The notes under the pieces: model-generated
Seen by the model: only the letters and a program-made list of their open reading frames with translations
Databases searched by the model: none
What the model was told of the DNA's origin: nothing
Program-made: the position numbers and the translations under genes
Shown: one piece after another, positions 12,374 to 23,245 of the stretch
How positions within the stretch are numbered: the first letter of the stretch is position 1
Layout of the letters: each line of letters starts with the position of its first letter
NCBI GenBank assembly: GCA_034509495.1
Contig: CM067509.1
Coordinates: forward strand, 10,120,605 to 10,184,604
DNA from: Acestrorhynchus altus
Lineage: Eukaryota > Chordata > Actinopteri > Characiformes > Acestrorhynchidae
Length of the DNA: 64,000 nucleotides
Direction: 5' to 3'

Positions 12374-12720
12374 GGAAACTGGGATGTTATGTCAGATGCT
12401 ACAAGTTCCGATTTATATTTCAACCAATGAACAGTCTGTCTCCTCTTATTATCTGTCTGGTTAAAGTGCACAGTGAGCTTGCCCAGTTCTAAGGGCAGGA
12501 CCTGCTGAGGTGAAGAATGCCACCTAATGCCTTCCACCCACACCTGCTCTCATGTCAATTTCCATCTGTTCCACAGGAAACACAAGTGAACCCTGACCCC
12601 AGTTTGGCCACTGAAATTTCCGTTGGGTACCTGTGCACAGGATGATGTCCTGTCCCAACTGCTCTTATAAACACAAGCCAATTCCATAGACAGTGGCTCA
12701 AACAGCTCCTCTTGTACTAA

Positions 12721-12721
<1 letters not shown>

Positions 12722-12784
<63 letters not shown>
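12722..12784. repeat. (CA)n microsatellite
   Basis: About 31 uninterrupted CA units directly before copy 2 of the dispersed repeat. Confidence 0.97.
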
Positions 12785-12787
<3 letters not shown>

Positions 12788-12799
12788 AGTGAAAATGAG

Positions 12800-13105
12800 G
12801 GCTTATTATAGAAGCCACCTGGCTAGAGCAGACCCAGCTCAGTGCTGCCTTCAAGCTTAGCTACCCACCCCTACAACACACACAGATAGGCCTATAATTA
12901 CTATAGACACAGCCATGCTGCATTTATATTCCTACCAACCAGACTGAGCTGCCCCTACCGAGCCTGCGAACACCATCTCACTGCCCCCATTCTGAAGCAA
13001 TGAGCCAAGTTTGTGACTCACCCACCCAAATACCCCCCTGCCACAGATCAGGAAATAAATCTGTTTCAGGAGCTTCGGGTGGAGCCCGAGATCAAGTGTT
13101 AAAGC
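12800..13105. repeat. Dispersed GC-richer repeat, copy 2 (partner 3496-3800)
   Basis: Co-linear with 3496-3800 over the whole block, in the same orientation. The family is not identified. Confidence 0.7.
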
Positions 13106-13439
13106 CAGAAAAAAACATTTAAATCTGGTAATGCAGATTCTCTAGTACTCAGTTAACTGCTCAGGTGCAAGTATTAAAACCCTCAAGTCACTATGAACGT
13201 GTTTATTACAGTTCAGTATGAAAAAGGAAGGGGAAAGAATAAATAGGCCAACAACAGGCAAGTCAAAAAGCCATCTTGCCCATTTTAAGACCACTGATAT
13301 ACTGATAAAAGCAAAAGAAACAACAAATAAATCATGTATATAAATCGGTAAAAATGTCCTAAAGGAAATTCATGTTTCATCTTTTAAATACAGTAGACAA
13401 TACTGATTTCAAGAAAAATGAACAAAGTCAGATCATGTA

Positions 13440-13962
13440 CAGGGGTTGGACAATGAAACTGAAACACCTGGTTTTAGACCACAATAATTTATTGGTGTAC
13501 TAGGGCCTCCTTTTGCGGCCAATATTGCATCAATTCTTCTTGGGAATGACATTTTTTGGATACAATCCAGGTTAACACCCGAACATCCCTTACAGACAGC
13601 TTCCTCTTGCGTCCACAGTTAATCCTGTTGGATGTGGTTTGTCCTTCTTGGTGGTGCTGACATTACCGTGGCTCTTGATACATCACAAAGACTTGCTGTC
13701 TTGGTCACAGATGCGTCAGCAAGACATGCACCAACAATTTGTCCTCTTTTGAACTCTGGTATGTCACCCATAATGTTGTGTGCATTGCAATATTTTGAGC
13801 AAAACTGTGCTCTTACCTGCTAATTGAACCTTCACACTCTGCTCTTACTGGTGCAATGTGTAATTAATGAAGATTGGCCACCAGGCTGCTCCAATTTAGC
13901 CATGAAATCTCCCCACACTAAAATGATAAAACAGGTGTTTCAGTTTCATTGTCCAACCCCTG
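13440..13962 (-). mobile_element. Non-autonomous Tc1-like element with intact ends and TA target sites
   Basis: The left end 'CAGGGGTTGGACAATGAAAC' (13440) is answered by its inverse at 13936-13962. The inverted repeats match for about 31 bases and TA dinucleotides flank both sides (13438-13439 and 13963-13964). Length is 523 bases, against about 1.3-1.6 kb for a full Tc1. The minus strand holds N-terminal transposase debris (a helix-turn-helix region with 'SLCDVSRATV'), but the catalytic part is absent. This is an internal-deletion derivative that would depend on transposase supplied elsewhere. The plus open frames inside it (13632-13823, 13824-14018) are shadows. Confidence 0.9.
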
Positions 13963-14302
13963 TATATTGTATGATCAGTCGAGAACACAATTATGACGAC
14001 ACAGCTAGCCAACAGTGAATGAACACAGTTTAACAGTATTACATTAGCATGTTTCAGCCTAGAACTGGTGTGTCGCACGCTGTGTGTGTGTGTGTGATGC
14101 TGATGACTTTGATGGGGGTGATGGATGTGGTGGATGCAATGGTGGTTTGTACAGTTTGCTATTTTGGTATCCAAATAGATTAAAGGGTAAATAAGTCTTA
14201 CTTTTGTAACCATGAGGTGTCTTTCTGAGGACAGAAAATTATATATAATAATGTAATGGTTCTGACAGAACACTAGGGTCATCACAACACCAAAATTATG
14301 AC

Positions 14303-14572
14303 TTAGATACTGATAGTATCACAATTTTTTTCACGATCAAAATATTTAACATTTAATTTAACTAGTTCAATTCTCAGCTCTTTGTAGAGGTCGGGCTGCT
14401 TGTTGGCCAAATGCTTAGCCACCTTGCTGGTGTTTAGAACACTGTGGCGTGTTGTTGGGTTCCTATCATTATCAACAAAGTAAGCACAGTACGTCCACAC
14501 TTTACTCCTCAAGCTGGATTTGTCCACAATTTGAGACCATGAGAGAACATGGTTGATTGTGGGCATGGCCAT
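14303..14572 (-). pseudogene. hAT transposase relic: decayed BED-type zinc finger
   Basis: The minus frame of 89 codons contains 'SKVWTYCAYFVDNDRN', a gap, then 'TSKVAKHLANKQPDLYKEL'. This is the layout of BED fingers at the start of hAT transposases and ZBED proteins (V/W-x-Y/F-F... then T-S-N-L-x-x-H-L). The cysteine pair that should lie between the two blocks is not intact; that stretch reads 'PTTRHSVLN'. The finger is therefore probably non-functional. No catalytic dimerisation domain follows downstream on the minus strand. Confidence 0.65.
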
Positions 14573-14762
14573 TCTTTCTCACTGCTACAGCTTGTGTGTG
14601 TGCGTCACTCAAACAAGTCAAACTAGTGCATGATTTGATCTGCTTATTCACAACACTGGTTCAGTTCCTTAAGGCTGCCACACAATGGACTCGACGCACC
14701 GTGCAGTGAATAGTAACTGGGCTATATACAATATTGCAAGCATCAAATGCTAAAGAATCAAA

Positions 14763-15381
14763 TCATTGTAACATTGCAGAATTGAGAGCACATTGATTGT
14801 ACAGTGCATCGTACATCATGCAAGCTGCTTTAAAACCCTCCTCCAAGTTTCCTCCTGCAATGTTGGAACAGATTTTTATCAGTCTAAACAGTGTTGCTTT
14901 AAATTTCATTAAAAGACAGCTCCTCCATATTGTTGCACAATATTGCATCACACTCTGGACCACGGCTGTGTAAAACAGAACCTGAATTGATTGTTTGCCC
15001 CAAAAGATATTAACCTACATAAAAAAATAAGCATGTTGCTGTATCTTACTGCAAATGTAATCAATGACCATGACAGCCCATGATTTGAGTTGCATCTATC
15101 TGTACTTAAAGATATGTATATGTATATGACTTTACCCGTTTAATTTCTTGATTATGTATCCTTAAAGGAAGTGGCTATAAATCTGGAGAGGGCCAGAAAA
15201 TAATCTCCTCTGTCTCTTTTGTATTTACAACACGACCACTCTGGTTGCACCACTCCACCAGCCAATTCACACCCTGTTGAAATAAACTACTATCATACTT
15301 GTCTGACGATTCTATACTATAAGCCCTGTTAACAGAGTATTTAAGCATGTGAAGCAAGAGATTAAGTTTAGAGCTTATCAT
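14763..15381 (-). pseudogene. LINE ORF2 relic: reverse-transcriptase C-terminal part
   Basis: Two minus frames are in the right order. The first (15381 to 15175) contains 'FQQGVNWLVEWCNQSG' followed by 'VVNTKETEEIIFWP'. This matches the region after the reverse-transcriptase active site in fish non-LTR elements, where a W-C motif is followed by N-x-x-K-T-x-E-I/M-I. The second (14963 to 14763) contains 'LFRLIKICSNIAG', like the C-terminal motif of the same proteins. The active-site Y/F-A-D-D box is not present in what I can read. It is truncated and broken. Confidence 0.6.
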
Positions 15382-16650
15382 CTGTATACATTATAAACAA
15401 CAGCAGGAGACTGTCACATCCTTCTGGTGCACCAATATTGCTCATAATGGGCAGAGAAATGTGTTCTTTTTACTCACTCTGTTGGGAAGCACATTCCTAC
15501 ACCAGTAATTGATAAACAGATTGACATGTAATAAAACCATTTGTGACAATAGAATATCTGGTTACATAGTGTTAACAAAAAGTTAAAGAAAAGTGCTGTA
15601 GCATGTTTGAGGCTTATCCAAATGCGTTAATACCAAATCTAGCAGTGTTACAACAGTCTCTTTGCAAACTGGCAGAAATCAAATTTTCCCAGTATTATCT
15701 TGGTCAGATGCTGAGCTAAAATTCACACAAGCAATTTCATGACTAATGAATTTTGTCCAGTGTCGATTATATCAGTATAGTCATGCCTCATGATGTCCAT
15801 ATTCTAGTAGTTCACCAAATTCAGTGGTTTTCCTCACATTAATACATCTACTCACGTCACTGTCTCTGCTAGTTTGTGTTCGTGTCACGTACAGTCAGTA
15901 ACGTGCAGTGGAGTGGAATGTTTAGTGACATGTATGTTGGGTTTGGTAAATACAAAACCCAACCCTCATTCTTATCGAAACAAAACATCTGCTTATCCAA
16001 TGCTATGCATTTCCTATGAATTTTCCTCAAAATGGCTTTCGTCTTTTCATTGCTGAAGAAAGAAAAAGGCTGCTGGCTTGTTTCTACACCTGCACTCTGC
16101 AATGTTAGGCTCTGTACACGGTTCTTGAACATGCATTGAGGTGTATGCTAACTGCAAATTCCATGAAATCATTCAACAGCCACCTGCACTGGCTAGCACC
16201 GTGCTGAATGATGTGAGGACAGGGTGGGCCATCTTGCCCACCCAGCGAGAGCAAGGTGCGGCTGTGGCAACAACTGGCGATCACTCAATTGTAGGACTAT
16301 GTCAACAGCTGCAGTGTGACATTCAGAGGCATACAGTTGGTTTCAAGGAATACACAGAATTTCTTTCAACTGAAAAGAGCAAAACTGCAACAAGTGACTG
16401 CAAATCTGGCATTTAATCAGTGAAGGGGTTAAACCAAAGTTGTAATTTGACCGTCTGAATTTTGGGTCAAGTGCAGCACTTCTGTGGCAAGTTACTAAGC
16501 AACAGTAAATGTCTAAACTGTTCATTCAGAAAGAAAAGATTTTAGATAAAGCTTTTAAATTAGCATTAAAACTTGGCCAATGCAAATAAATTAAACACCA
16601 CATCAAGTGTTCACAACTGAGCATTACATTTTTTTTTTATCATTGTTTTT
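15382..16650. other. Unannotated noncoding stretch
   Basis: No protein signature, tRNA fold or repeat was recognised. The opposing frames at 15869-16132 and 16141-16416 look like chance frames. Confidence 0.55.
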
Positions 16651-16739
16651 GTTATGCCTCATCGAGTCCCTTCAAGGTTGGCTTCTTTATCTGCTGAAAC
16701 AAGCTTCAGCTGTAAGCAACTGTTTGCCATAGAAACCAC

Positions 16740-17195
16740 AAGCAGTGCTTTTCGAACAAGAAAACTCTGGCGCATGAACTGGTTCATTCATAAGAACTGG
16801 GCTCATAAGAACCTTGGTGCTTTACAGAGAACCGTCCCGCATTTAATGGAACTGAGGATACATCACAGAGTACATCATCAACAGAGTGCATTGCACTACA
16901 TCAGTAAACTGAATTATAAGGATGATAGCCGGTATAGACTACCTGCAAGCGTTTGTGCTGCTGTTAGAGAAATGTGGATCAACTTTTGGCAATAAGACGT
17001 TGAAGCCACAGCTCCTTGCTCCTGTACAACTAGACATGCCCATGGTTCATACCGAAAAACCTACTCATCTCTGGTTCCCACTGTGAACAAACTTCTCAGG
17101 TTCCAGAACCTATTTTTGTTGGTGGAAATGTGCTGAAAAATTCAAAATTAGGTTTGTGGAACAGAGCCAGTTCCACGTTGGTGGAAAAATGTGTG
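16740..17195. repeat. Dispersed repeat, copy 1 (partner 20370-20650)
   Basis: The blocks 'ACTACCTGCAAGCGTTTG', 'GGCAATAAGACGTTG', 'CTCCTTGCTCCTGTACAACT', 'CCTACTCATCTCTGGTTCCC' and 'CCAGTTCCACGTTGGTG' recur in the same order near 20.4-20.65 kb. The GGTTCC-rich inverted motifs resemble non-autonomous hAT families, but no ends or target duplications were found. The 113-codon plus frame at 16654-16995 overlaps the repeat and is not a recognised protein. Confidence 0.65.
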
Positions 17196-17375
17196 AGTAA
17201 AAGAGTGTGAATGAGTGAGGTTTAAATGCACAAACACTATACAAAATTTGCAGGTTTCATAACAGTCCCAACTTTACTTTGTACTTCGATTACTTCAGAA
17301 AGTAGAAAAATCAAGGCAGTTTTAATATATAAATACACAGAGTACGTACTTACTCATTAACCACTTACAATCAAG

Positions 17376-17398
17376 AAAAAAAAAAAAAAAAAAAAAAA
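17376..17398. repeat. Poly(A) tract
   Basis: Twenty-three A residues immediately before a Tc1-like relic. Confidence 0.9.
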
Positions 17399-17419
17399 GG
17401 TACCCACTGCAACCATGTC

Positions 17420-17880
17420 ATGCCAGACTCCCATTAAGTTAATATGCTGCTCATCATGCACCAAATGTCCAGAAGGTCCAGTGTCATGCTGTGGGGGTAC
17501 AATTTCACACAATGCCAGATCACCTACTGTCTTCATTAAAGGAACTTTTGACAGCCTAACATTACATTAATGAGGTCCTACAACCAGTGACCCTAGCTTT
17601 TCTGAATGCACAGTGCACTGTTCCAACACTCATCCACATACTGCTGCGATCTCAAGAGAAGGCCAGTCAAATTACCAGACCTATGCCTGATTGAAAATGT
17701 GTGAGCTGCTATTGGACATGATAAAGTCTGCACCCTTAATGCAAAATCTGCCTGAACTGAGCTGCATGGGGTGGATTACCACCATTAGGAACCTCTCCGG
17801 AACTCCCAAAATGTATGTTGCATTATACCAATGCCATACTGAAAATACACTACTTCTGTAGATGTAGCTCAATAAATACT
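17420..17880 (+). mobile_element. Tc1/mariner-like transposase relic
   Basis: Plus-strand fragments in shifting frames give 'SCCGG', then a block with 'HPHTAAI', then 'LPDLCLIENVWAAIG'. This is the expected order of Tc1 catalytic regions: the G-G block, the D-N-A-x-P-H-T-A block and the S-P-D-L-N-P-I-E block. The Glu is kept, while the second Asp block is decayed and stops interrupt the frame. Confidence 0.65.
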
Positions 17881-18254
17881 GCCCATTTCAGTCTAAATGT
17901 TGAATCATTTATTGCTCCTGGTAACCTTTATCTTCCTTCCCAATAGCATTGCAATCAGGCACTTCCTTCTGAGATCTGTGCAACTACTTTTTTTAAACAT
18001 GGAGTTGACCAGCAACATACAGAACGTCTGTAGCCATGACTGATAGTTTGTTGACCCTCTTCTCCAAAAACCTCTCCCACCAAGATATAAATGATGAATG
18101 ATTCGAGTCAAAACGCATAGATGCATCAGGCTTTCAATATATGTATTGCTCGATGAGTGCATAATGCAGCATACGTGGAAACCAGGAAAGAGCAAAATAT
18201 TGTGTAGAAGAGGCCTATGACAAGTCAATGACTCAGGTTGAATTCTGGCAGCAT

Positions 18255-18445
18255 CCATAGGTTGAAGGTTAAAGAAGTGGGCTTTTGATCTGAAGGTTGC
18301 CAGTTTGATGCCCCCACCCTGCTGAAGCTTAAAACTGAAAACTGAACCCCAACTGCTCACATAGCACTGCAGCTAGGGCTCACCACTGACCTGGGCACAT
18401 GCTCACTGTTCTGTAGTGTGTGCGTGCACTCACTGCGTGAATGAC
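18255..18445 (+). mobile_element. tRNA-derived SINE
   Basis: The head has pol III-like boxes: A-type 'GGTTAAAGAAGTGG' and B-type 'GGTTGCCAGTTTGATGCC'. The body carries 'CCCCAACTGCTCAC', as in common fish SINEs. It is followed directly by another SINE in the same orientation. The minus frame 17905-18360 that crosses it is not a gene. Confidence 0.55.
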
Positions 18446-18448
18446 TGT

Positions 18449-18660
18449 AGTTGGTGTGGCACAACAGATGAGCCACACCATGTGGGAAACTGGGGTTCAA
18501 CTCCCAGTCGGGGCATCTATGCTTTTCTACACCAATAACAGTCCTTAGACAAGACTCTGGCCCACATCTGTAATAGTACGTAAATTAAATAAAATAAATT
18601 GAACTTGAAGTCACTCTGGATAGGTGTCAGCTAAATGTCATAAAAGTAAATGGATGGGTT
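18449..18660 (+). mobile_element. tRNA-derived SINE with LINE-type 3' tail
   Basis: The head 'TTGGTGTGGCACAACAGATG' is followed by a B-box-like 'GGGGTTCAACTCCCAG'. The 3' tail 'AGTCACTCTGGATAGGTGTC' with 'AGCTAAATGTCATAAAAGTA' is the tail shared by many fish SINEs and their partner LINEs. The copy is essentially complete. Confidence 0.7.
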
Positions 18661-19104
18661 AAAAGGAGAGGACATTTCTGAGTGCAAAACAATGGTGATT
18701 GTGCGGTTCTTCTTCCTAAGAACCTTGAATGAAACAATCATAAGACTGTAAGAATCTAATATATGGATAATAACAGTTTACATTTTTTTTATGGGTGCAA
18801 ACGAGATTGCATTTACACGAGATTTAAATTTACAGTAAAGCTAAAGAGGAGTTAAAACAGATACTACTTGTGAAGAACGGCAGATACGTCCAGTGACCTG
18901 CTGTGACATCCTACTTAAAGCCTATTAAAAATTTTGCTAGATATGCTGAGGAAGCTATAAGCTTATTGATAGTTGACCGTCCAACTACGAATATGCAACA
19001 TTCATCCTATATGTGAGAGGTGGGTGAAGCACTCACTTGTTTGTTTGAGATGCCTGTGTCAACCAGCATCATGTGGGGAGAGAGAGCCATCTACCCACCC
19101 AGAG

Positions 19105-19378
19105 AGAACATCCATCCATCCATACATCCATTTTCTGCGCTAGTCCATCATAGGGCGCACATACAAAAAGCACACATTAAGGACCACTTTAGAGTCACCA
19201 ATTCACCTAACATGCATGTCTTTGGACTGTGAGGGAAACCGGAGAAACCGGAGTACCCGGAGGAAACCCACGTGAACACGGGGAGAACATGCGTTGGAGA
19301 ACTCCACACAGAAACTTCCCAGGTCGCCTCACCCGGGGATCGAACCCAGCACTATCCACTGCGCCACGTGCCGCCCCC
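19105..19378 (-). mobile_element. DANA/Mermaid-like SINE
   Basis: On the minus strand it starts 'GGCGGCACGTGGCGCAGTGG' (tRNA-like A box), then 'GGGTTCGATCCCC' (B box). It continues through 'GTGTGGAGTTCTCC', 'TTCTCCCCGTGTTCACGTGG', 'GTTTCCTCCGGGTACTCC', 'CAGTCCAAAGACATGCATG' and 'GGTGAATTGG'. This is the conserved order of the DANA/Mermaid family. It ends in a (GGAT)n tail at 19106-19130. A short deletion lies between the A box and B box. The plus frames at 19020-19560 are shadows of this SINE. Confidence 0.85.
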
Positions 19379-19379
19379 C

Positions 19380-19500
19380 AGACAGAACATGGCCAACTTT
19401 GCTCTCTTGGACTCCGGCTGCGATAGCAAGCAGCATGACCTGGAATTCAAACCTGCGTTCCTTGTATGCTTGGACCACTGAGCCACTAGGGGCTCCATTT
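19380..19500 (-). mobile_element. Second tRNA-like SINE head joined to the DANA-like SINE
   Basis: On the minus strand 'CCCCTAGTGGCTCAGTGG' and 'CAGGTTTGAATTCCAGG' give A- and B-box-like motifs about 30 bases apart. The unit lies immediately 5' of the DANA-like SINE in the same orientation, so the pair looks like a composite SINE. Confidence 0.55.
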
Positions 19501-19860
19501 GAGTGGTGTTTAAGAATCAACTATATGATTCAGTGGAACAAATGTTTCACCCCAAGCTAGAAACTAAACATTTAACACAATTATTCCGTTAGCATCCCAA
19601 AGACGCTTATTACATAGCATAATATTCTGGAGATTAGTCTGCATTGTAAAATGTTCCACTGTAAATACACACATGCAATGCTTTTTCTGCATTAACCTGT
19701 CTTACAGAATGTTCAGTTTAACACCTTCAAGCAGGCAGTGTTTTGTGTAAATATCACAATATTAAGCCATACTTCCTCCTAGTTCACGCAGTCTTGAGTC
19801 AACATGTACCTGCCTGTCTTTAATCTTGAGGAATTATCAAAGTACCCTCCCTCCGATTTA

Positions 19861-19863
<3 letters not shown>

Positions 19864-19900
<37 letters not shown>
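19864..19900. repeat. (AT)n microsatellite
   Basis: About 17 AT units leading into an (AAAT) stretch. Confidence 0.95.
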
Positions 19901-19910
<10 letters not shown>

Positions 19911-20086
19911 AAATCCTACAGGTGTAAAATAAATTAACAGAAATTTTCACAAATAAGAGTGCAGTGGCAAAATAATGACTGGAATGTCTGACCATAAAGC
20001 GTACCCAAACATTTGCTCTGGGCCTTTTAATTTACTTCCTTTGCAGCAAAATAATTAAAACCAGGTCTTTAAATCTGAAATATTTT

Positions 20087-20184
20087 CAACAACAACAACA
20101 ACAACAACAACAACAAAACAACACAACAACAACACCAACAACAACACCAACAACAACACCAACAACAATAATAATAATAATAAT
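20087..20184. repeat. (AAC)n trinucleotide repeat with (AAT)n end
   Basis: Mostly AAC units with CAC interruptions, ending in ATA units. The opposing minus frame 20055-20291 reads it as poly-Leu and poly-Val, an artefact. Confidence 0.95.
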
Positions 20185-20369
20185 GGGGGGAAAAAAACAA
20201 CAGCTACAAAAAGCCCTTGGCAAAGACCACCAAACATTCTACTGCCCCATGTAGAGGGCAACATTGCAACTAAAATTGCAGAACCATGCAAAGTCGTCTC
20301 TTTCCTTCAAGAGTGTTTTGGACTTTCAGATCAACTGCATTTCAGTAAATGGAAGTGAGAAGACAGCAG

Positions 20370-20650
20370 AGCACATAGATTACCTGCAAGCATTTGGGCT
20401 GTTATAGAGACTTGTTTTTCTCCAAAACTCCAAACATGGATCAAATGTTGGCAATAAGAAGACATAGAAGACTACACTGAGCAATGTTATGTCATTGCTC
20501 CTTGCTCCTGTACAACTATACACGCCCACAGCAGTTTGCACTCAAAACCTACTAATCTTTGGTTCCCGCTGCGAATGAACCTATATTTGTTGTTGGGAAT
20601 GTGCCAAATTATGTTCAGGAACCAGAATGGAGCCTGTTCTATGTTGGTGC
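20370..20650. repeat. Dispersed repeat, copy 2 (partner 16740-17195)
   Basis: Co-linear with the 16.7-17.2 kb block. It shares 'ATTACCTGCAAGCATTTGGG', 'TTGGCAATAAGA', 'GCTCCTTGCTCCTGTACAAC' and 'CTTTGGTTCCCGCTG'. Confidence 0.65.
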
Positions 20651-21189
20651 AAACGGCCTCCATGTGAAACCCACAGCCTGGCATGAAACCAACTACATAA
20701 ACCAGCTTTTGTCAAAATATTTCCAGACATTGTGATAAAGTTATGGGCTGTATCCAAACCATTTAAGGAAACTTCCTCTCATGACTGCTTTCCTTAATTC
20801 TACCCTTGAGGATCCACACGTGTCAGCTCTGCCACAACTCTATACTTGACCTACAAATCAGACAAAACCAGGCAAAGCAGACAGGAAAGGATGCATCAGT
20901 CATTTATCCAGATGCTCGTATAGTGCGGAGACCCAGAGCCAGTTTCACAGCACATCCCTTTCTACATCTGTTTCTTGTACTGAAGCATGACTACTAAGTT
21001 TAAATCACTATTTAGTTATATACTAAACCAAATTATATATAGTTTATTATATATAAAAATTAATATATGATTTAGTCCACAAATTATCTTAATGGTAAAA
21101 TAAAACTATATTAAAATTTGTGTTTGAGTGTTTCTATTGGTCCATGTGACATAAAACAGGCCTGCACAATATACACAACTTCAGCATCT

Positions 21190-21535
21190 TCACAACGTAG
21201 ATGTTGCCCATCCCCGTCTGTCCATTCTTGTCTCCGTTCTGTTTTGTTTAGGTCTTGTTTCCAGCCTTGCCCCACCCTGATCCCATCTGTGTCTCATTTG
21301 TTACACTGCCCATTTGTCAATCAGCCCCAGGTGTTCGTACACTTGTCCGAGTGTCAAGTCAAGTTTGTTTATTTCAGTTGGTCTTTGTGAGTCTTTGTGT
21401 TAATGTCGGCGTGTCTGTGCCATGTTTCATTTAAGTATCCTGATGTTTGTTTTGTTTAATAAATCTTCTAAACTCTGTGAGTATGTCCACAGAGCTCTCT
21501 TCATCTGCTCTGCGCATCGGGACAGTAGGCATGTG
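21190..21535 (+). mobile_element. Possible retroelement terminal sequence (LTR-like)
   Basis: A C/T-rich block with an AATAAA signal at about 21460 is followed by 'AACTCTGTGAGTATGTCC' and 'GCTCTGCGCATCGGGACAG'. This resembles the terminal sequences of fish Gypsy-type elements. No target duplication, primer binding site or internal coding sequence was found. The plus frame 21118-21390 inside it has no protein signature. Confidence 0.35.
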
Positions 21536-22377
21536 TAATATTCACAAGATGTGCCAGGTCACATAAGAAAACAAACTGAACATGTTGAACAAAATATTGC
21601 AGTGTGAGCTTTTACAGCAATAATGTCAAAATAGTGTAACTTCAGCTCACAAAATTGCTATTAAAACTGACATTGTAATTTGGTAAATGGTAAGTTTTAT
21701 CATGACAAAATTGTTGTCTGTGGAGGAACATCTTAAGGCGTGTCAAGGAACCTTCAACAAAAGGACAAGGGTTTCTTGAAGATTCCTTCAAGCACCTTAA
21801 GAGGTTCCTCCACAGTTTCAAACTGAAGATACCCAAAAGTTCCTCAAATATCTTGTACTTGTTACATTGCAGCTTGAGGAACATATCCCACAACTTATTG
21901 CCAGCACAACTTTGAAAATTGAATCCCATCAACGTGGCAACCACTAGTATGATCGAAGCCTCTTTCTATGAGAATGATGGCCAGTGTTCAACCTCCCTAA
22001 CAAGCTGTCAGTTGTCAAATAAAAATGTTCAACGTCAGTGATAGTGGTAATATTGAGTAACTCCATATCAACAACACACAAACCAGCATGCTATCTGGTT
22101 CGAAAGCCAGAGCCATTCCACTTCTCTCACAATTCTATAATTGTCTGTTCTAGCCCAGCTAGCTCAAGAAGGGGTGGATATCAAGCTATTGCAATGCCTC
22201 AGGTGTGTTAGGTGTGAAGATAAAACTATGTGATGTAAGCAGAGGTAGAAGGAACAAGACAAGGGATAGCAGATGCCCGAACATGTTCTTCTCACTGCAA
22301 TAAATACATGCAGCCCCATGCAGATTCTATAAGGCAGGTCTATCCACTACAACCATGCACGCACTACCAATAAACTC

Positions 22378-22396
22378 TGATGATGATGATGATGAT
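22378..22396. repeat. (GAT)n short repeat
   Basis: About six GAT units. The flanking sequence from 21536 to 22470 shows nothing else. Confidence 0.9.
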
Positions 22397-22470
22397 ACCT
22401 TAATGCAATAATAGCAGTACTATTGCACCCATCTTTCCTCATGCAAGTTTTTATAGACGGACACGGACAT

Positions 22471-22471
22471 G

Positions 22472-22524
<53 letters not shown>
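22471..22524. repeat. (CA)n microsatellite
   Basis: A CG-containing start runs into about 24 CA units. Confidence 0.97.
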
Positions 22525-22526
<2 letters not shown>

Positions 22527-22974
22527 ACCTAATTAAGCAAACCTTATGTTAAACCAAGTGGCTGACAGGGTATAAGCAGATTGCGTCAGAGAGCTTAACA
22601 TGGAATAAGAGAGACAGACAGCCTGTACTTTCCTGCTGGCAGAAAGAAAAAAATAAGGGATGTCCCTTTCATTTCAAATCACTATCCACACTGCCTGCTT
22701 TCAGATCAAAACCTCCCTCATCATCTCATCTCCTATCTTTCAAATTTCAAATTTTGCAAATATACTTTCACAACCAAAAGTACATGTTTAATTAACATGG
22801 TAACCATGGCAATTTGCACTGGTAAAACGCAGTGAGAGGTCCCAAGTACCAGAATTCCACTACATTGAAAAAGAATTCATGCAGCAATGAAAAATATATG
22901 TATGGCATGTTAATCTAGGGCATCCATTTAAGAGACTTATAAATATGTAAGGGACCCTTCTAAAACTACATAGA

Positions 22975-23245
22975 AACACCCCTTTGTCGACACATCATTG
23001 GCTGCAGTAGTTCTATCCTCAGTCCAGCAGGAACACGGAGGTGTTTAGAAACTCCAGCAACACTGCTTTGTTGGATCCACCAATGAAACACTCCACCACA
23101 TCAGCTGAGAATGATACACCATCCAAATAAAACCTGCCCTGTGATGGTCAAATGGGGTCCTGATCCTTGAAGAACAATGTGAAACAAGGCTAATAAAAGT
23201 ATGCAGAGAAACAGATGGACTACAGACTATAATTCTGAAGTGACC
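22975..23245 (+). repeat. Dispersed otophysan-type repeat, copy 2
   Basis: 'AACTCCAGCAACACTGC', 'AGCTGAGAATGATACACC', 'GGGGTCCTGATCCTTGAAG', 'AAACAGATGGACTACAGACT' and 'AAGTGACC' follow in the order seen, inverted, at 1270-1510. This copy lacks the 'CACACTAACACACCACC' segment that copy 1 keeps. Confidence 0.7.

Noticed and set aside
17905..18360. 151-codon minus frame, the longest on that strand in the region
   Set aside because: It runs antisense through a SINE head and has no protein signature.
18255..19500. Functional tRNA genes suggested by A- and B-box motifs
   Set aside because: No full cloverleaf can be drawn, and the boxes lead into SINE bodies with LINE-type or GGAT tails.
21190..21535. 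Complete LTR retrotransposon
   Set aside because: Only one LTR-like segment is visible, with no partner copy, primer binding site or coding sequence.
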